DNA of 64,000 bases from Actinoplanes sp. KI2 (GCF_025630775.1 NZ_JAOSZE010000021.1:62001-126000), one strand, 5' to 3'; shown: positions 43,483 through 51,837, counted from the first letter of the stretch. Numbers and translations are program-made. The notes: generated by a model not told the origin, from the letters alone.

Positions 43483-44553
43483 TTACAGCGCCGCGGCTCG
43501 GGCCTGCTGCGGTGTCGTGCCGGACCAGCGGTGGAATGCCCGGTAGAACGAGCTGGGCTCGTCGTAGCCGAGCAGGAACGCTACCTCGGCGACGGTGACG
43601 TCCGGGCGGTCCAGGTAGTGGTGGGCGAGCGCGAGCCGGGTGCGGTCGAGGACGGTCTGGAACGTGGTGCCCTCGTCGGCCAGGCGGCGCTGGAGGGTTC
43701 GGGGGCTCAGGGCCAGTCGCCGGGCGACCGCCGGTGCGTCGGTGCGGCCGGCCGGCAGCAGCTCCAGGAGGGCGGCCCGGACTCGGTCCGAGGTGGACTC
43801 GACGCGGTCCAGGTCGGCCAGGCGGCGCCGCAGCTCGGGCTCGAAGACGCGCCACATCTCGTCGTTCGCGGTGAGAAACGGTCGCGAAGCGTCGGCGGCC
43901 GAGAAGGTCACGCTGGTCGACGTCCCGACGGTGAAGGGCATTCCCAGCAATTCCCGGTACGCCTTCCCGGCCTCACCGCCGGGCGGGGCCGGCATGGTGA
44001 TCGCCGTCGGGAGGACGCGGGCGCGGGTGCCCAGCCGGGCCAGCATCACGATGAAGGCCAGCTCGAAGGCGACCAGGCCGTTCGGCGGCGGCGGGCTCTC
44101 CGGCCACGTCACGGTCAGCCGCACGCCCCCGTCCACGCCCGAGCCCGAAACAACGCCCGAGCCCGAAACAACGCCCGTACCCGAAACAACGCCCGAGCCG
44201 GAAACGGCGACGTCCGTGACGGACAGGGCCAGCGGGCCGATCAGGCGCTTGTGCACGGCCATCCGCTCGGCCGCGTGCCGCAGATCGGGGCTGCACAGCG
44301 CAGCGAACAGCGGCGGCTGGAAGATCTCGGCCGAGATGTGGCCCGCCATACTGGCCCCGATCGCCGGGTCCCCGGTGACCGACTCCAGCGCCGTCCACAA
44401 GGCGTAGAACTGCGCGGGAGTCAGGTTGACCTGCGGGCTCAGGAACAGGTCCTCGGGCAGGCCGGCCACCCGCAGTACGGCGGGGACCGGCACGCCCAGG
44501 TCGGCCAGCAGGGCGACGGTGGCGGGGCTGAGCGCGAAGCGGGCGACGGTCAA
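43483..44553 (-). CDS. AraC-family regulator (OruR/ArgR-like layout)
   Basis: The 356-residue protein has an N-terminal arabinose-binding-type domain (LLADLGVPVPAVLRVAGLPE, then FYALWTALESVTGDPAIGAS), as in OruR/VirS regulators, and a C-terminal double HTH (ARRLALSPRTLQRRLADEGT, then VAEVAFLLGYDEPSSFYRAF HRWSG). A linker repeat VVSGSG (four 18-bp units at 44135-44206) interrupts the N-terminal domain. The start is inferred to be TTG 44553, which overlaps the SDR gene stop as TTGA, so translation is coupled. It probably regulates the upstream SDR gene. Confidence 0.88.
   Translation of the reverse strand: MTVARFALSPATVALLADLGVPVPAVLRVAGLPEDLFLSPQVNLTPAQFYALWTALESVTGDPAIGASMAGHISAEIFQPPLFAALCSPDLRHAAERMAVHKRLIGPLALSVTDVAVSGSGVVSGTGVVSGSGVVSGSGVDGGVRLTVTWPESPPPPNGLVAFELAFIVMLARLGTRARVLPTAITMPAPPGGEAGKAYRELLGMPFTVGTSTSVTFSAADASRPFLTANDEMWRVFEPELRRRLADLDRVESTSDRVRAALLELLPAGRTDAPAVARRLALSPRTLQRRLADEGTTFQTVLDRTRLALAHHYLDRPDVTVAEVAFLLGYDEPSSFYRAFHRWSGTTPQQARAAAL
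44135..44206. repeat. 18-bp tandem repeat in the AraC-type gene
   Basis: Four units of acgcccgagcccgaaaca spaced by 18 bases encode the VVSGSG repeat of the regulator. Confidence 0.85.
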
Positions 44554-45485
44554 GCGGCCACCACCCGGGACACGTCGATGTCGAGGCCGGTCAACCGCCG
44601 GGAGACCGACCACAGCACGGCGATCGCGTGGTCGGCGCCGGGGCGGATCAGGCGGCGGCGCACCGGCGGGCCGCTGCTGTTCCAGCGTGGGCCGTACATC
44701 GTGCCGCCGGTGGCGTGCGGGTCGGTGGCGGCGCGTAGCTGGCACAGGGCGCCGCGGGCCGGGGTCATGCCGATCCGGCGGGTGAGCGTCAGGAAGAACG
44801 GGCCCAGCCGGCCGCCGCCGCCCTCGTGGACGGTGTGCGACTGGAGGCCGGTGTCGGAGAGGCCGGGGTGGGCCGTGAGCGCCCGGGCGGGCACCCCGGC
44901 CGCCCGGAACTGGCGGTCGAGACCCTGCGCGAAGTGGCGGTCGGCGAGCTTGCTGTTCGCGTACGCAAGCCAGGGTTTGTAGTTGCGGTCGAGGAACGGG
45001 TCGTCGGGGTCGAGCGGGCGCCCCAGGTGCTGCGCGCCGCTGGTCAGGGTGACCACCCGGGCGGCGGGGGCGCGGAGCACGGCCGGCAGCAGGCGGGCGG
45101 TGAGCGCCCAGTGCCCGAGGTGGTTGATGCCGAGCTGGGACTCGAAGCCGTCGGCGGTGCGCCGCTGCGGCATCGCCATCACCCCGGCGTTGTTGATCAG
45201 CAGGTCGATCGCCGGGTGCGCGGCGAGGATGGCATCGGCGGCGCGCTCGACCGAGGCCAGGTCGCCGAGGTCGAGCTCGACGATCTCGACCGAGGCGCCG
45301 GGGTGCTGGGCGAGCAGCCGGTCTCGGGCCGCGGTCGCCTTCGCCTGGTCGCGGGCGGCCATCACGACGTGGGCGCCCTTGCCGGCCAGGGCGCCGGCGG
45401 TGATCTCGCCGAGGCCGCCGTTGGCGCCGGTCACGACGGCCACCCGGCCGTTCTGCCGGGGAATGTCTTCGATGCTCCAGGACAT
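44550..45485 (-). CDS. Short-chain dehydrogenase/reductase
   Basis: A 311-residue classical SDR: VAVVTGANGGLGEITAGALA for the cofactor, NNAG in LLINNAGVMAMP, the catalytic Ser in TLTSGAQHLG and YxxxK in WLAYANSKLADRHFA. The Arg in MAARDQAK suggests NADP(H). It resembles WWOX/retinol-dehydrogenase-like oxidoreductases with an internal spacer before the Tyr. The downstream AraC-type gene overlaps its stop. An upstream CCAAC-TG-GTTGG palindrome may be the control site. Substrate unknown. Confidence 0.92.
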   Translation of the reverse strand: MSWSIEDIPRQNGRVAVVTGANGGLGEITAGALAGKGAHVVMAARDQAKATAARDRLLAQHPGASVEIVELDLGDLASVERAADAILAAHPAIDLLINNAGVMAMPQRRTADGFESQLGINHLGHWALTARLLPAVLRAPAARVVTLTSGAQHLGRPLDPDDPFLDRNYKPWLAYANSKLADRHFAQGLDRQFRAAGVPARALTAHPGLSDTGLQSHTVHEGGGGRLGPFFLTLTRRIGMTPARGALCQLRAATDPHATGGTMYGPRWNSSGPPVRRRLIRPGADHAIAVLWSVSRRLTGLDIDVSRVVAA

Positions 45486-45533
45486 GACAATGACGCTACG
45501 GTCCCGGCCGGCCCGATGCAGTGGCCGATCGCG

Positions 45534-45545
45534 CCAACTGGTTGG
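45534..45545. promoter_or_regulatory. CCAAC-TG-GTTGG palindrome upstream of the SDR-AraC operon
   Basis: A 5-bp inverted repeat with a 2-base centre sits 49 bases before the SDR start codon, flanked by a looser GGCGCC / GGCCG symmetry. It could be an operator for the AraC-type protein or another regulator. Confidence 0.4.
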
Positions 45546-45738
45546 CAGATGGCGCCACGGCTCACTCACTTTCACTCACCGTCGGATCTTGGACTCGACG
45601 GGCGGACGGGGTGTGCGGCGGTGCTTCGGTAAGGGTTCCGGCCTGTCCCGCGAATGGGGTGTGCGGGGACGGCAGGGCAGGAAGGGGGCAGTAGGCTGAG
45701 GGCCGAAGTCGGGTTCCGCACAGCAGGAGGCTGCACGG

Positions 45739-45999
45739 GTGGCCAGTGTCGCCGAGGTCAAAGCGGCCGTCGACGCCGCGCTCCAGCAGGTCAGCGAGGG
45801 GCAGGCGGCGATACAGGCGGCCCGGGAGAAGCTGGGCGAGGCCCAGCAGAGCCTGGCCGCGGCGCTCGACGGCAGCGGGCACGACGCGGTGACCTCGGCG
45901 TATGCCTCACTGTCGCAGGCCGACCAGCAGCTCGAGGAGTGCATCGGCGTGACGGCGGCCGCCGTCGAGCAGGCGCAGACCTACACGGCCAACCTCTGA
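45739..45999 (+). CDS. Small helical-hairpin protein of the FtsK cassette (DUF6244-like)
   Basis: This 86-residue protein (GTG 45739, AGGAGG 8 bases upstream) is almost entirely helical: helix 1 about 3-43, a short turn DGSGHD, helix 2 about 49-84. The size and hairpin shape are those of WXG100/ESAT-6 proteins, but the WxG motif is absent and the turn is SGH. From memory it resembles DUF6244 of Micromonosporaceae. The next gene starts 1 base after its stop, and the operon encodes an FtsK ATPase, so it may be a secreted substrate or an adaptor. That role is inferred. Confidence 0.8.
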   Translation: MASVAEVKAAVDAALQQVSEGQAAIQAAREKLGEAQQSLAAALDGSGHDAVTSAYASLSQADQQLEECIGVTAAAVEQAQTYTANL

Positions 46000-46000
46000 G

Positions 46001-46885
46001 ATGTCGCTGATCCAGGACCTCGGCGCGCAGGTTCGCGCCGCCTCCGACGAGTTGCCCACCGGGCTGGTCACGGTGGCGATGGAAAAGCTGCGCAGCGCCA
46101 CCGAGCTGCTGATGTGGGTGCGCGAGACCTCGCAGGACCCGATGGGCGTGCCGCAGCTGGGCAACGCCCTGGAGGCCGCCGAGCGGGCCGCCGCCGCGCT
46201 GCGGGTGACGCAGGATTCCCTCGCGACCTATCTGGCCGGCCTCGGGCTGGCCGCCGATGCCGCCGCCCCGCCCGACCAGACCTGGAAGGCGGGCCTCGAA
46301 CAGCCGGCGGTCAAGGCGGCGGGCGGCGAGGCGCCACCGCCGGGCGAGAAGCTCGGGCCCTGGTGGCAGCAGCGGGTCGCCCAGCTGACCGGCGAGCCCG
46401 CCCCGAAGGAGGACCGGACCAAGGCGGCCGCCACCGAGGACACTGCCGAGCTGCTGCGCCGGGTCGCCTCCGGGGTGCGCGCCGGTGACAAGGCGAAGGT
46501 GGGGCGCGACCTGCACGGTGCGAGCGCGGCGACCGGGCTGGCGCTGTCCGCGATGACCTCGCCGGTGCTGCACCGGCTGGCCGGCGACCTGCTCGGGCAC
46601 GAGCCCCGGCCGGACGACGTGGAGCGGCTGCGCACCGCCTCGGCCGGGCGGGTGCGCTCGCTGCTGCCGGGCACCTCCCCGGCGGTGCTCGACACGCTGC
46701 TCGCCCGGATCTGCCGCGCCCCGGTCAAGCAACCGCCGGGGCAGGCCGCGCACCCGGCCGACAGCGCGGTGACGGCGGGTGTGCTGACCGGCGTGCTGCT
46801 CGCCCGGCTGGGTCGCGACGCGGCCTCGCTCAAGCCGGACGCCCCCGACCCGGTGCGCCGCCCCGAGGCCGCCGACGCCCGATGA
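46001..46885 (+). CDS. Helical hypothetical protein of the FtsK cassette
   Basis: The 294-residue protein has an N-terminal helical domain (MSLIQDLGAQVRAASDELPT, about 1-85), an Ala/Pro-rich linker with GEKLGPWWQQRVAQLTGEP, and a second helical domain (TAELLRRVASGVRAGDKAKV, then LHRLAGDLLGHEPRPDDVER) to about 285. No signal peptide, membrane span or nuclease motif is recognised. It begins 1 base after the small hairpin protein and ends 17 bases before the FtsK gene. The N-terminal part could be a LXG/WXG-like interaction domain and the C-terminal part an effector or adaptor. Not recognised. Confidence 0.8.
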   Translation: MSLIQDLGAQVRAASDELPTGLVTVAMEKLRSATELLMWVRETSQDPMGVPQLGNALEAAERAAAALRVTQDSLATYLAGLGLAADAAAPPDQTWKAGLEQPAVKAAGGEAPPPGEKLGPWWQQRVAQLTGEPAPKEDRTKAAATEDTAELLRRVASGVRAGDKAKVGRDLHGASAATGLALSAMTSPVLHRLAGDLLGHEPRPDDVERLRTASAGRVRSLLPGTSPAVLDTLLARICRAPVKQPPGQAAHPADSAVTAGVLTGVLLARLGRDAASLKPDAPDPVRRPEAADAR

Positions 46886-46902
46886 GAGCGTGCTGACACC
46901 CC

Positions 46903-49530
46903 ATGGCTGACTCGACCGCACAGCAGGTGATGGACATCCGGGCCGCGCTCTCGCACGCGCTCGGCGCGGCGGAGAACGCGCTCGCCGCGGCGCAGGACGC
47001 GTACGCGAACGCCGGCGAGCGCCGGGAGCGGGTGGTGGCCGCCGCGATCGCCCGCCGCAAGAAGGTGGCCGAGACCCTCGACGGCCGGCTGCACGAGATC
47101 GACGACCGGCACCGCAAGGATCTCGCCGCGTTCGCCGAGGCGGCCGCGTCGGCGGCCGACCGGGCGGCGCCGGGCGCGGCCGGCGACCCGTGGGGCGACT
47201 GGCAGCCGACCCCCCTGGACACCGCGGCCGAGCTGCGGATCGGCCGGCTGCTGCTGCCGCACCCCGAGCAGGTGCCGGCGTTGGTGCCGTTCCTCGACCA
47301 CGGGCACATCGTGGTGCGTGGTGAGCGGCGGCCCGGCGATGAGGTGGTGGCCGGGCTGCTGCTGCGGGCGCTGGGCACCGCCGCGCCGGGGGCGCTGACC
47401 ATCACCGGGTACGACCCGGAGCATCTCGGCGGGGGCCTGGCGCGGTTCGCCACGCTCGCGCCGGCCGGCGTGCTGACCTTCGTCGGCCCGGGCGGGTTGC
47501 CGGGGCTGCTGAACGAGCTGGTCGACCACGTACGCCGGATCAACGAGACGGTCCTGGCCGGGGAGTACACGTCGCTGCGGGAGCTGGCGGCGGCCACCCA
47601 CCGGCGGCCGGAGCCGTGGCGGGTGGCGGTGCTGCTCGGCGCGGGCGAGCTGAGCCGGCCCGAGCAGACCCAGCTGCAGCGGCTGCTGCGCACCGGCGCC
47701 GCCGCCGGCGTGCACCTGATCATCCAGGGGCTGCCGGTGCAGGCCGGGCCGGGCATCGAGTTCATCACCGCGCAGGACGGCGATCATGCGGGGATGAGCA
47801 GCGCGGGCGCTCTTCCGGTACGGCTGGACGACGGCCCGCCGCAGGCGGTCGTGGCCGCGGCCTGCCGCCGGATCGCCGAGGCGGTCGCGGCCGGTCCCGC
47901 ACCGGTGGCGCTGGACAGCCTGCTCCCGCAGGAGCTGTGGAAGGAGAGCTCGGCGACCGGGCTGACCGCGCCGCTCGGGGACAGCCCGCTCGGTGTGCCG
48001 GTGACCGTGACGCTCTCCGACTACCCGCCGCACGCGCTGATCGCCGGGCCGTCCGGCACCGGCAAGACCAACCTGATCTACGCCTGGATGGGCGCGCTCG
48101 CCGCCCGCTACTCCCCCGCCGAGCTGGCCTTCTACCTGCTCGACTTCAAGGAGGGGGTGTCGTTCGCCCGGTTCGCGCCGGGGCGGCGCGACCCGAGCTG
48201 GCTGCCGCACGTGCGGCTGGTCGGCGTGAACGTCAACAACGACCGGGAGTTCGGGCTGGCGCTGCTGCGTTTTCTCGGCGAGGAGCTGCGCCGCCGGGCC
48301 GACGCGGCCAAGCGGTACGAGGTGACCAACCTGGCCGAGCTGCGCGCCGAGGACCCGGAGGGCCAGTGGCCGCGGATCGTCGCGGTGGTCGACGAGTTCC
48401 AGGTGCTGCTGGCCGGCCGCGACGCGGTCACCGGCGAGGCCGCCGACCTGCTCGAGGACCTCGCCCGCCGGGGGCGCTCGCAGGGCATCCACCTGATCCT
48501 GGCCAGCCAGGACGTCTCCGGCATCGAGGCGCTGTGGGGCCGGCCCGCGCTGGTCGCGCAGTTCTCGCTGCGGCTCGCCCTGCCCCGCGCCCGCCGCGTG
48601 CTGCCCGAGACGAACAACGCCGCCGACTCGCTGCCGCGCTACCACGCGGTGGTCAACGCCGACTCCGGCACCCCCGAGGCCAACAAGATCGTCCGGGTCC
48701 CGGCGGCCGGCGACCGCGACCGGTGGAACGCGCTGCAGCACCGCCTGTGGCGCAGCCGTCCGCGGGACCAGGGGCCGCCCCGGCTGTTCGACGGCGACGC
48801 CCGGCCCCGGCTCGCCGACAGCCCGGACTTCCGCCGGCTCGGCCCCGCCGAGGGTTCGCCCGCGCCGGTGGTACTGCTGGGTGACACCATCGACGTCCAA
48901 TCACGATCTGCGCGTACGGTGTTGCGCCGCGCCCCCGGCCGCAATCTGGCCGTCCTCGGCACCCGCACCGAGGAGGCGTGCGCGGTGCTGGCCACCGCGG
49001 GTCGCTCGCTCGCCGCCCAGTTCCCGACGGACGGCGCCCGCTTCTCGCTGCTCTGCCTCGACCAGGACGCCAAGCAGCCGGCCGCCGACCTCTGCGCCGA
49101 GCTGCCGGAGTGCGGCTGGTACGACGCGGACAACGCGGACTGGCTGCTCGAGGACGCCGCCGCCGAGTCCTCCGGCGCCTTCCCCGCCGACCGGCCGCAT
49201 TTCCTGCTGATCTACGCGGCCGACGCGCTGCCCGGCGGCAAGGACGCGGCCGGACAGCTGCGCACGATCCTGCGGCAGGGCCCGGAGCGGCGCATCCACG
49301 TGCTCGGCTGGTGGCGCGGCGCCGGCCTGCTGCGCGACGCGCTCGGCGGGCACGCCTCGCGCACCGACCCGATCGGCGCGTGGGTGGCCCTGGACGTGCA
49401 CGGCAGCGAGCTCGCGCCGTACTATCCCGGCGCCGGCGCGCCGGCCTGGTACCCCCGGCCGTGGCGGGCCCTGCATTTCGACCGCTCGGTGCATCGTGGC
49501 GCCGAGGTGATAATCCCTTACGGACAATGA
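46903..49530 (+). CDS. FtsK/SpoIIIE-domain ATPase of the cassette
   Basis: The 875-residue protein starts with a coiled coil (about 8-85), then a first, degenerate P-loop-like domain (about 110-300, no Walker A), an active FtsK/SpoIIIE domain with Walker A GPSGTGKT at 382-389 and Walker B VAVVDEFQ ending at 500, the SQGIHLILASQDVSG sensor region, and a third degenerate domain (about 640-860). This multi-domain layout resembles EccC of type VII secretion. No transmembrane helix is visible, so the membrane link is probably the coiled-coil protein encoded next. It could move proteins or DNA; the type VII analogy is inference. Confidence 0.9.
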   Translation: MADSTAQQVMDIRAALSHALGAAENALAAAQDAYANAGERRERVVAAAIARRKKVAETLDGRLHEIDDRHRKDLAAFAEAAASAADRAAPGAAGDPWGDWQPTPLDTAAELRIGRLLLPHPEQVPALVPFLDHGHIVVRGERRPGDEVVAGLLLRALGTAAPGALTITGYDPEHLGGGLARFATLAPAGVLTFVGPGGLPGLLNELVDHVRRINETVLAGEYTSLRELAAATHRRPEPWRVAVLLGAGELSRPEQTQLQRLLRTGAAAGVHLIIQGLPVQAGPGIEFITAQDGDHAGMSSAGALPVRLDDGPPQAVVAAACRRIAEAVAAGPAPVALDSLLPQELWKESSATGLTAPLGDSPLGVPVTVTLSDYPPHALIAGPSGTGKTNLIYAWMGALAARYSPAELAFYLLDFKEGVSFARFAPGRRDPSWLPHVRLVGVNVNNDREFGLALLRFLGEELRRRADAAKRYEVTNLAELRAEDPEGQWPRIVAVVDEFQVLLAGRDAVTGEAADLLEDLARRGRSQGIHLILASQDVSGIEALWGRPALVAQFSLRLALPRARRVLPETNNAADSLPRYHAVVNADSGTPEANKIVRVPAAGDRDRWNALQHRLWRSRPRDQGPPRLFDGDARPRLADSPDFRRLGPAEGSPAPVVLLGDTIDVQSRSARTVLRRAPGRNLAVLGTRTEEACAVLATAGRSLAAQFPTDGARFSLLCLDQDAKQPAADLCAELPECGWYDADNADWLLEDAAAESSGAFPADRPHFLLIYAADALPGGKDAAGQLRTILRQGPERRIHVLGWWRGAGLLRDALGGHASRTDPIGAWVALDVHGSELAPYYPGAGAPAWYPRPWRALHFDRSVHRGAEVIIPYGQ

Positions 49531-49616
49531 TCGAGGATTATTCACGACGGTGGCGATCAGGATGGACAACTTGCGCGAGGTGCAACTCGAGGAAGGTCGT
49601 GAATAACCCTCGATGA
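49527..49616 (+). CDS. Possible 29-residue CxxC peptide between the FtsK and membrane genes
   Basis: ATG 49527 overlaps the FtsK stop as ATGA, and its own stop overlaps the next start as ATGA again. The 29 residues (MIEDYSRRWRSGWTTCARCN, then SRKVVNNPR) are basic and contain C-A-R-C. The same bases form an 18-bp inverted repeat, so the open frame may be accidental. No separate ribosome binding site is needed if it is coupled. Confidence 0.35.
   Translation: MIEDYSRRWRSGWTTCARCNSRKVVNNPR
49531..49613. repeat. Long inverted repeat filling the FtsK to membrane-protein gap
   Basis: TCGAGGATTATTCACGAC (49531-49548) pairs with GTCGTGAATAACCCTCGA (49596-49613), 17 of 18 positions, around a 47-base loop. 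The arms begin right after the FtsK stop codon and end on the first base of the next start codon, and they are AT-richer than their surroundings. Confidence 0.85.
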
Positions 49617-50308
49617 GCGAGCTTCAACCGGCCGACTTCGAGACCGCCGACTATCGCAGCGTGCTGCGGCGGCTGACCACACTGGACGCCGACGCGGCGG
49701 ATCTGCGCGCCGAGGCGCGGCGATGGCACGACGGCCGGGTCGCCGCCGCCGACCAGGCCGTCCGCGAGGCCGACGAGGGCCTGGCCGGCGCCGCCCGGGC
49801 CGCCGAGCAGGCGCAGCGCGACCTGGAGCGGGTGGACGCCCGGGCGCTCGGGCTGTGGGCCGAGTACGTGCACAAGGTCGGGCCGGTCGCCGAGCGCTAC
49901 GGGCGCACCATGCCGGCCGCGTCGATCCCCCGGCAGCGCGGCGACCGGAACGCCGAGGACTACCTCGAGGAGGTGGCCGCGAAGGTCAAGTACATCCCGC
50001 CGCAGCAGCCGCTGAACTTCGGGGTGAAGGCGCTGTTCGCGCTCTTCGGTCTGGTCAGCGGTCTGCTCGCCGGGCTGGTCTTCCACGCGCTGCGGGAGGC
50101 GGCCGGCAACGAGCGGACCGGCACGTGGCGGGACGCGCTGCCGGTGGTGGCCCTGGTCGTGTTCCTGGCCTGCCCGGTGCTGGCGGTGGTGGCGGCCAAG
50201 AAGGTGGCCGACCGCCGGCAGGTGGGGCTGGACGCCGCGACGGTGGCCACCGTGCTGATCACGGGTCTGGTCACCGGCGGCCTGGTGCTGGCCGCGATCG
50301 GCCTGTAG
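49613..50308 (+). CDS. Coiled-coil membrane protein of the FtsK cassette
   Basis: The 231-residue protein has a long N-terminal coiled coil (about 15-85, Ala/Arg/Glu-rich) and three hydrophobic segments near the C-terminus (about 140-160 FALFGLVSGLLAGLVFHAL; 172-192 ALPVVALVVFLACPVLAVVA; 208-230). It could anchor the soluble FtsK ATPase at the membrane. Upstream codon TAA at 49604 leaves ATG 49613 as the only start, directly abutting the inverted repeat. It is the last gene of the operon and is convergent with the JmjC gene. Confidence 0.85.
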   Translation: MSELQPADFETADYRSVLRRLTTLDADAADLRAEARRWHDGRVAAADQAVREADEGLAGAARAAEQAQRDLERVDARALGLWAEYVHKVGPVAERYGRTMPAASIPRQRGDRNAEDYLEEVAAKVKYIPPQQPLNFGVKALFALFGLVSGLLAGLVFHALREAAGNERTGTWRDALPVVALVVFLACPVLAVVAAKKVADRRQVGLDAATVATVLITGLVTGGLVLAAIGL

Positions 50309-50353
50309 CAGCCGGGATCGGCCGTCAAAGAGCCGCGATCGGTAGGGCGGGCC

Positions 50354-51574
50354 CTACGCCGGCGTCAGGACACCCTCGCGCAACAACCTCCGGGCCAGCA
50401 CGAGGCGGTCCGCGTCGTCGTCGAGCGGCAGGTCGGCGACCCGCACCGGGCCGCCGGCCAGCACCACGCGCAGCGCCTCCGCGCAGGACGCCGGCAGCCT
50501 CAGCGCGCGGCCGGACAGCCGCAGCACGACGTGCCCGGGGCCGTCCTCGACCAGCCGCCATCGCAGACCGTCGCGCACCGCCACCGCCGATGACGGGGTC
50601 AGGCCGGCGGCGAAATCCAGCTGAGCGAGGGGGGAGATCGGGGCCGGGCGGGCGGCCGGCCAGTCCCGGGCGGTGAGCCGGGCGGCGACCTCGACCGGGT
50701 CGGCGGTGGCGAGCCAGTCGCGCAGGGCCTCGACCGTGTCGGTCAGGGTGGGTTCGAGGGCGGCCGGGTCGGTGACGTCCACACCGTACGGCAGGGTGCC
50801 GCGCAGGCGGACGTCGTCGGCTGCCATCGTCAGAAGCTCCTCGACCAGGGCGTACCGGGTGAGGGCGCGCACCCCGACGGTGAGGTGCAGGGAGCGGGAC
50901 TCCTGCGCCTGCGCCGAGTGCAGCCAGCCGCGCGGCAGGTAGAGGGCGTCGCCCGGCCGCAGCAGCACGTCGAGGGCCGGTTCGCCGTGCGCGACGGCCG
51001 CGACCTCGTCGGCGCGGCCGCCCCACGGCTGGCGTTCGATCGGATCGTCGAGGACCGGCTCGTGGATGCGCCACCTCTTCACGCCGTCGACCTGCAGCAC
51101 GAACACGTCGTGCGTGTCGTAGTGGGTGTCGAAGCCCTGGCTGCCGGGTGGGGTCAGGTACGCGTTGACCTGCACGGGGCGGCGCAGCTCGGCGCCCAGC
51201 TCGCGGGCGAAGCCGATCAGCGGCGGCCACATCCGGTGCAGGCCCTGCAGCACGAGGGTGGCGCCGCCGGCGAACAGGCGCATCACCTCGTCGTCGAGCA
51301 CCTGGTCGGCGATCTCGGCGCCGGCGCCGCCCGGCCCGGTGAATCGGCCGTCGGGCAGCACCTTGCCGCGCTGGGCGACCCGCAGGAACGGCGTGCGCAG
51401 CCCGCGGCGGCTCAGCAGCTCGTCGACGGCGGCCGGGGAGAGCAGGTCGGTGAACGGGCCGGCGTGCGACAGCAGCGGCTCCCGGCCCCAGTGCGCGGCG
51501 GCGAACTTCTCCGGCTCGAGGCTCACGCAGCGGGTGAGTGCCGGGCGGTGGCCGCCCGGCGTCTCGTCGGTCAT
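50354..51574 (-). CDS. JmjC/cupin-type 2-oxoglutarate oxygenase
   Basis: This 406-residue protein resembles ribosomal-oxygenase-type (YcfD/ROXA-like) JmjC hydroxylases. Iron ligands are visible as His151 and Asp153 in DTHYDTHDVFVLQ and His219 in LYLPRGWLHSA; Lys166 in GVKRWRI is a likely 2-oxoglutarate contact. A C-terminal winged-helix-like region (about 320-406) follows, as in ROX proteins. The start ATG 51574 lies 8 bases after the stop of the Gly/Ala/Asp-repeat peptide gene and lacks its own strong ribosome binding site, so the two are coupled. It is likely to hydroxylate that peptide, by inference; a ribosomal protein is the alternative substrate. Confidence 0.88.
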   Translation of the reverse strand: MTDETPGGHRPALTRCVSLEPEKFAAAHWGREPLLSHAGPFTDLLSPAAVDELLSRRGLRTPFLRVAQRGKVLPDGRFTGPGGAGAEIADQVLDDEVMRLFAGGATLVLQGLHRMWPPLIGFARELGAELRRPVQVNAYLTPPGSQGFDTHYDTHDVFVLQVDGVKRWRIHEPVLDDPIERQPWGGRADEVAAVAHGEPALDVLLRPGDALYLPRGWLHSAQAQESRSLHLTVGVRALTRYALVEELLTMAADDVRLRGTLPYGVDVTDPAALEPTLTDTVEALRDWLATADPVEVAARLTARDWPAARPAPISPLAQLDFAAGLTPSSAVAVRDGLRWRLVEDGPGHVVLRLSGRALRLPASCAEALRVVLAGGPVRVADLPLDDDADRLVLARRLLREGVLTPA

Positions 51575-51582
51575 GCCGATGC

Positions 51583-51837
51583 TCAGGCGGCCGGGCCGTC
51601 GGCCCCGCCGTCCTGACTGCCGGGGTTGGCGCCGCCGTCGGCGGGGCCCTCGCCGCCGGCGCCGCCGTCCGCGCCGCCGTCCTGGCCGCCGGGGTTGGCG
51701 CCGCCGTCGGCGGGGCCCTCCCCGCCGGCGCCGCCGTCCGCGCCGCCGTCGTGGCCGGACACGTCGGCGCCGCCGTCGGCCGGACCTTCGCCGGAGGGCG
51801 TGCCGGTGCCGATGATGTCGTCGTCGCTGAGTGACAT
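51583..51837 (-). CDS. Repeat peptide, candidate RiPP precursor
   Basis: An 84-residue peptide with a short leader-like N-terminus (MSLSDDDIIGTGTPSGEGPA) and then repeats of a 23-residue unit built from Gly, Ala, Asp and Asn (for example GGANPGGQDGGADGGAG). It contains one His (SGHDGG) and no Cys, Lys or Arg. GAGGAGCTCCC in front of ATG 51837 is a strong ribosome binding site, so it should be made in larger amounts than the oxygenase that follows 8 bases later. The layout leader, repeats, modifying oxygenase suggests a ribosomally made peptide whose Asp, Asn or His side chains are hydroxylated. Peptides with similar MSLSDDDI starts have been labelled BatC, a name that tells little. Confidence 0.75.
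   Translation of the reverse strand: MSLSDDDIIGTGTPSGEGPADGGADVSGHDGGADGGAGGEGPADGGANPGGQDGGADGGAGGEGPADGGANPGSQDGGADGPAA
51600..51790. repeat. 69-bp repeat in the peptide gene
   Basis: Units with ggggttggcgccgccgtcgg start at 51622 and 51691, 69 bases apart, with a decayed third unit at about 51760. The two main units differ at only a few bases. Confidence 0.85.

Noticed and set aside
46228..48900. 890-codon minus-strand frame opposite the FtsK gene.
   Set aside because: Composition is typical of an antisense shadow; the plus-strand frame has intact Walker motifs and operon spacing.
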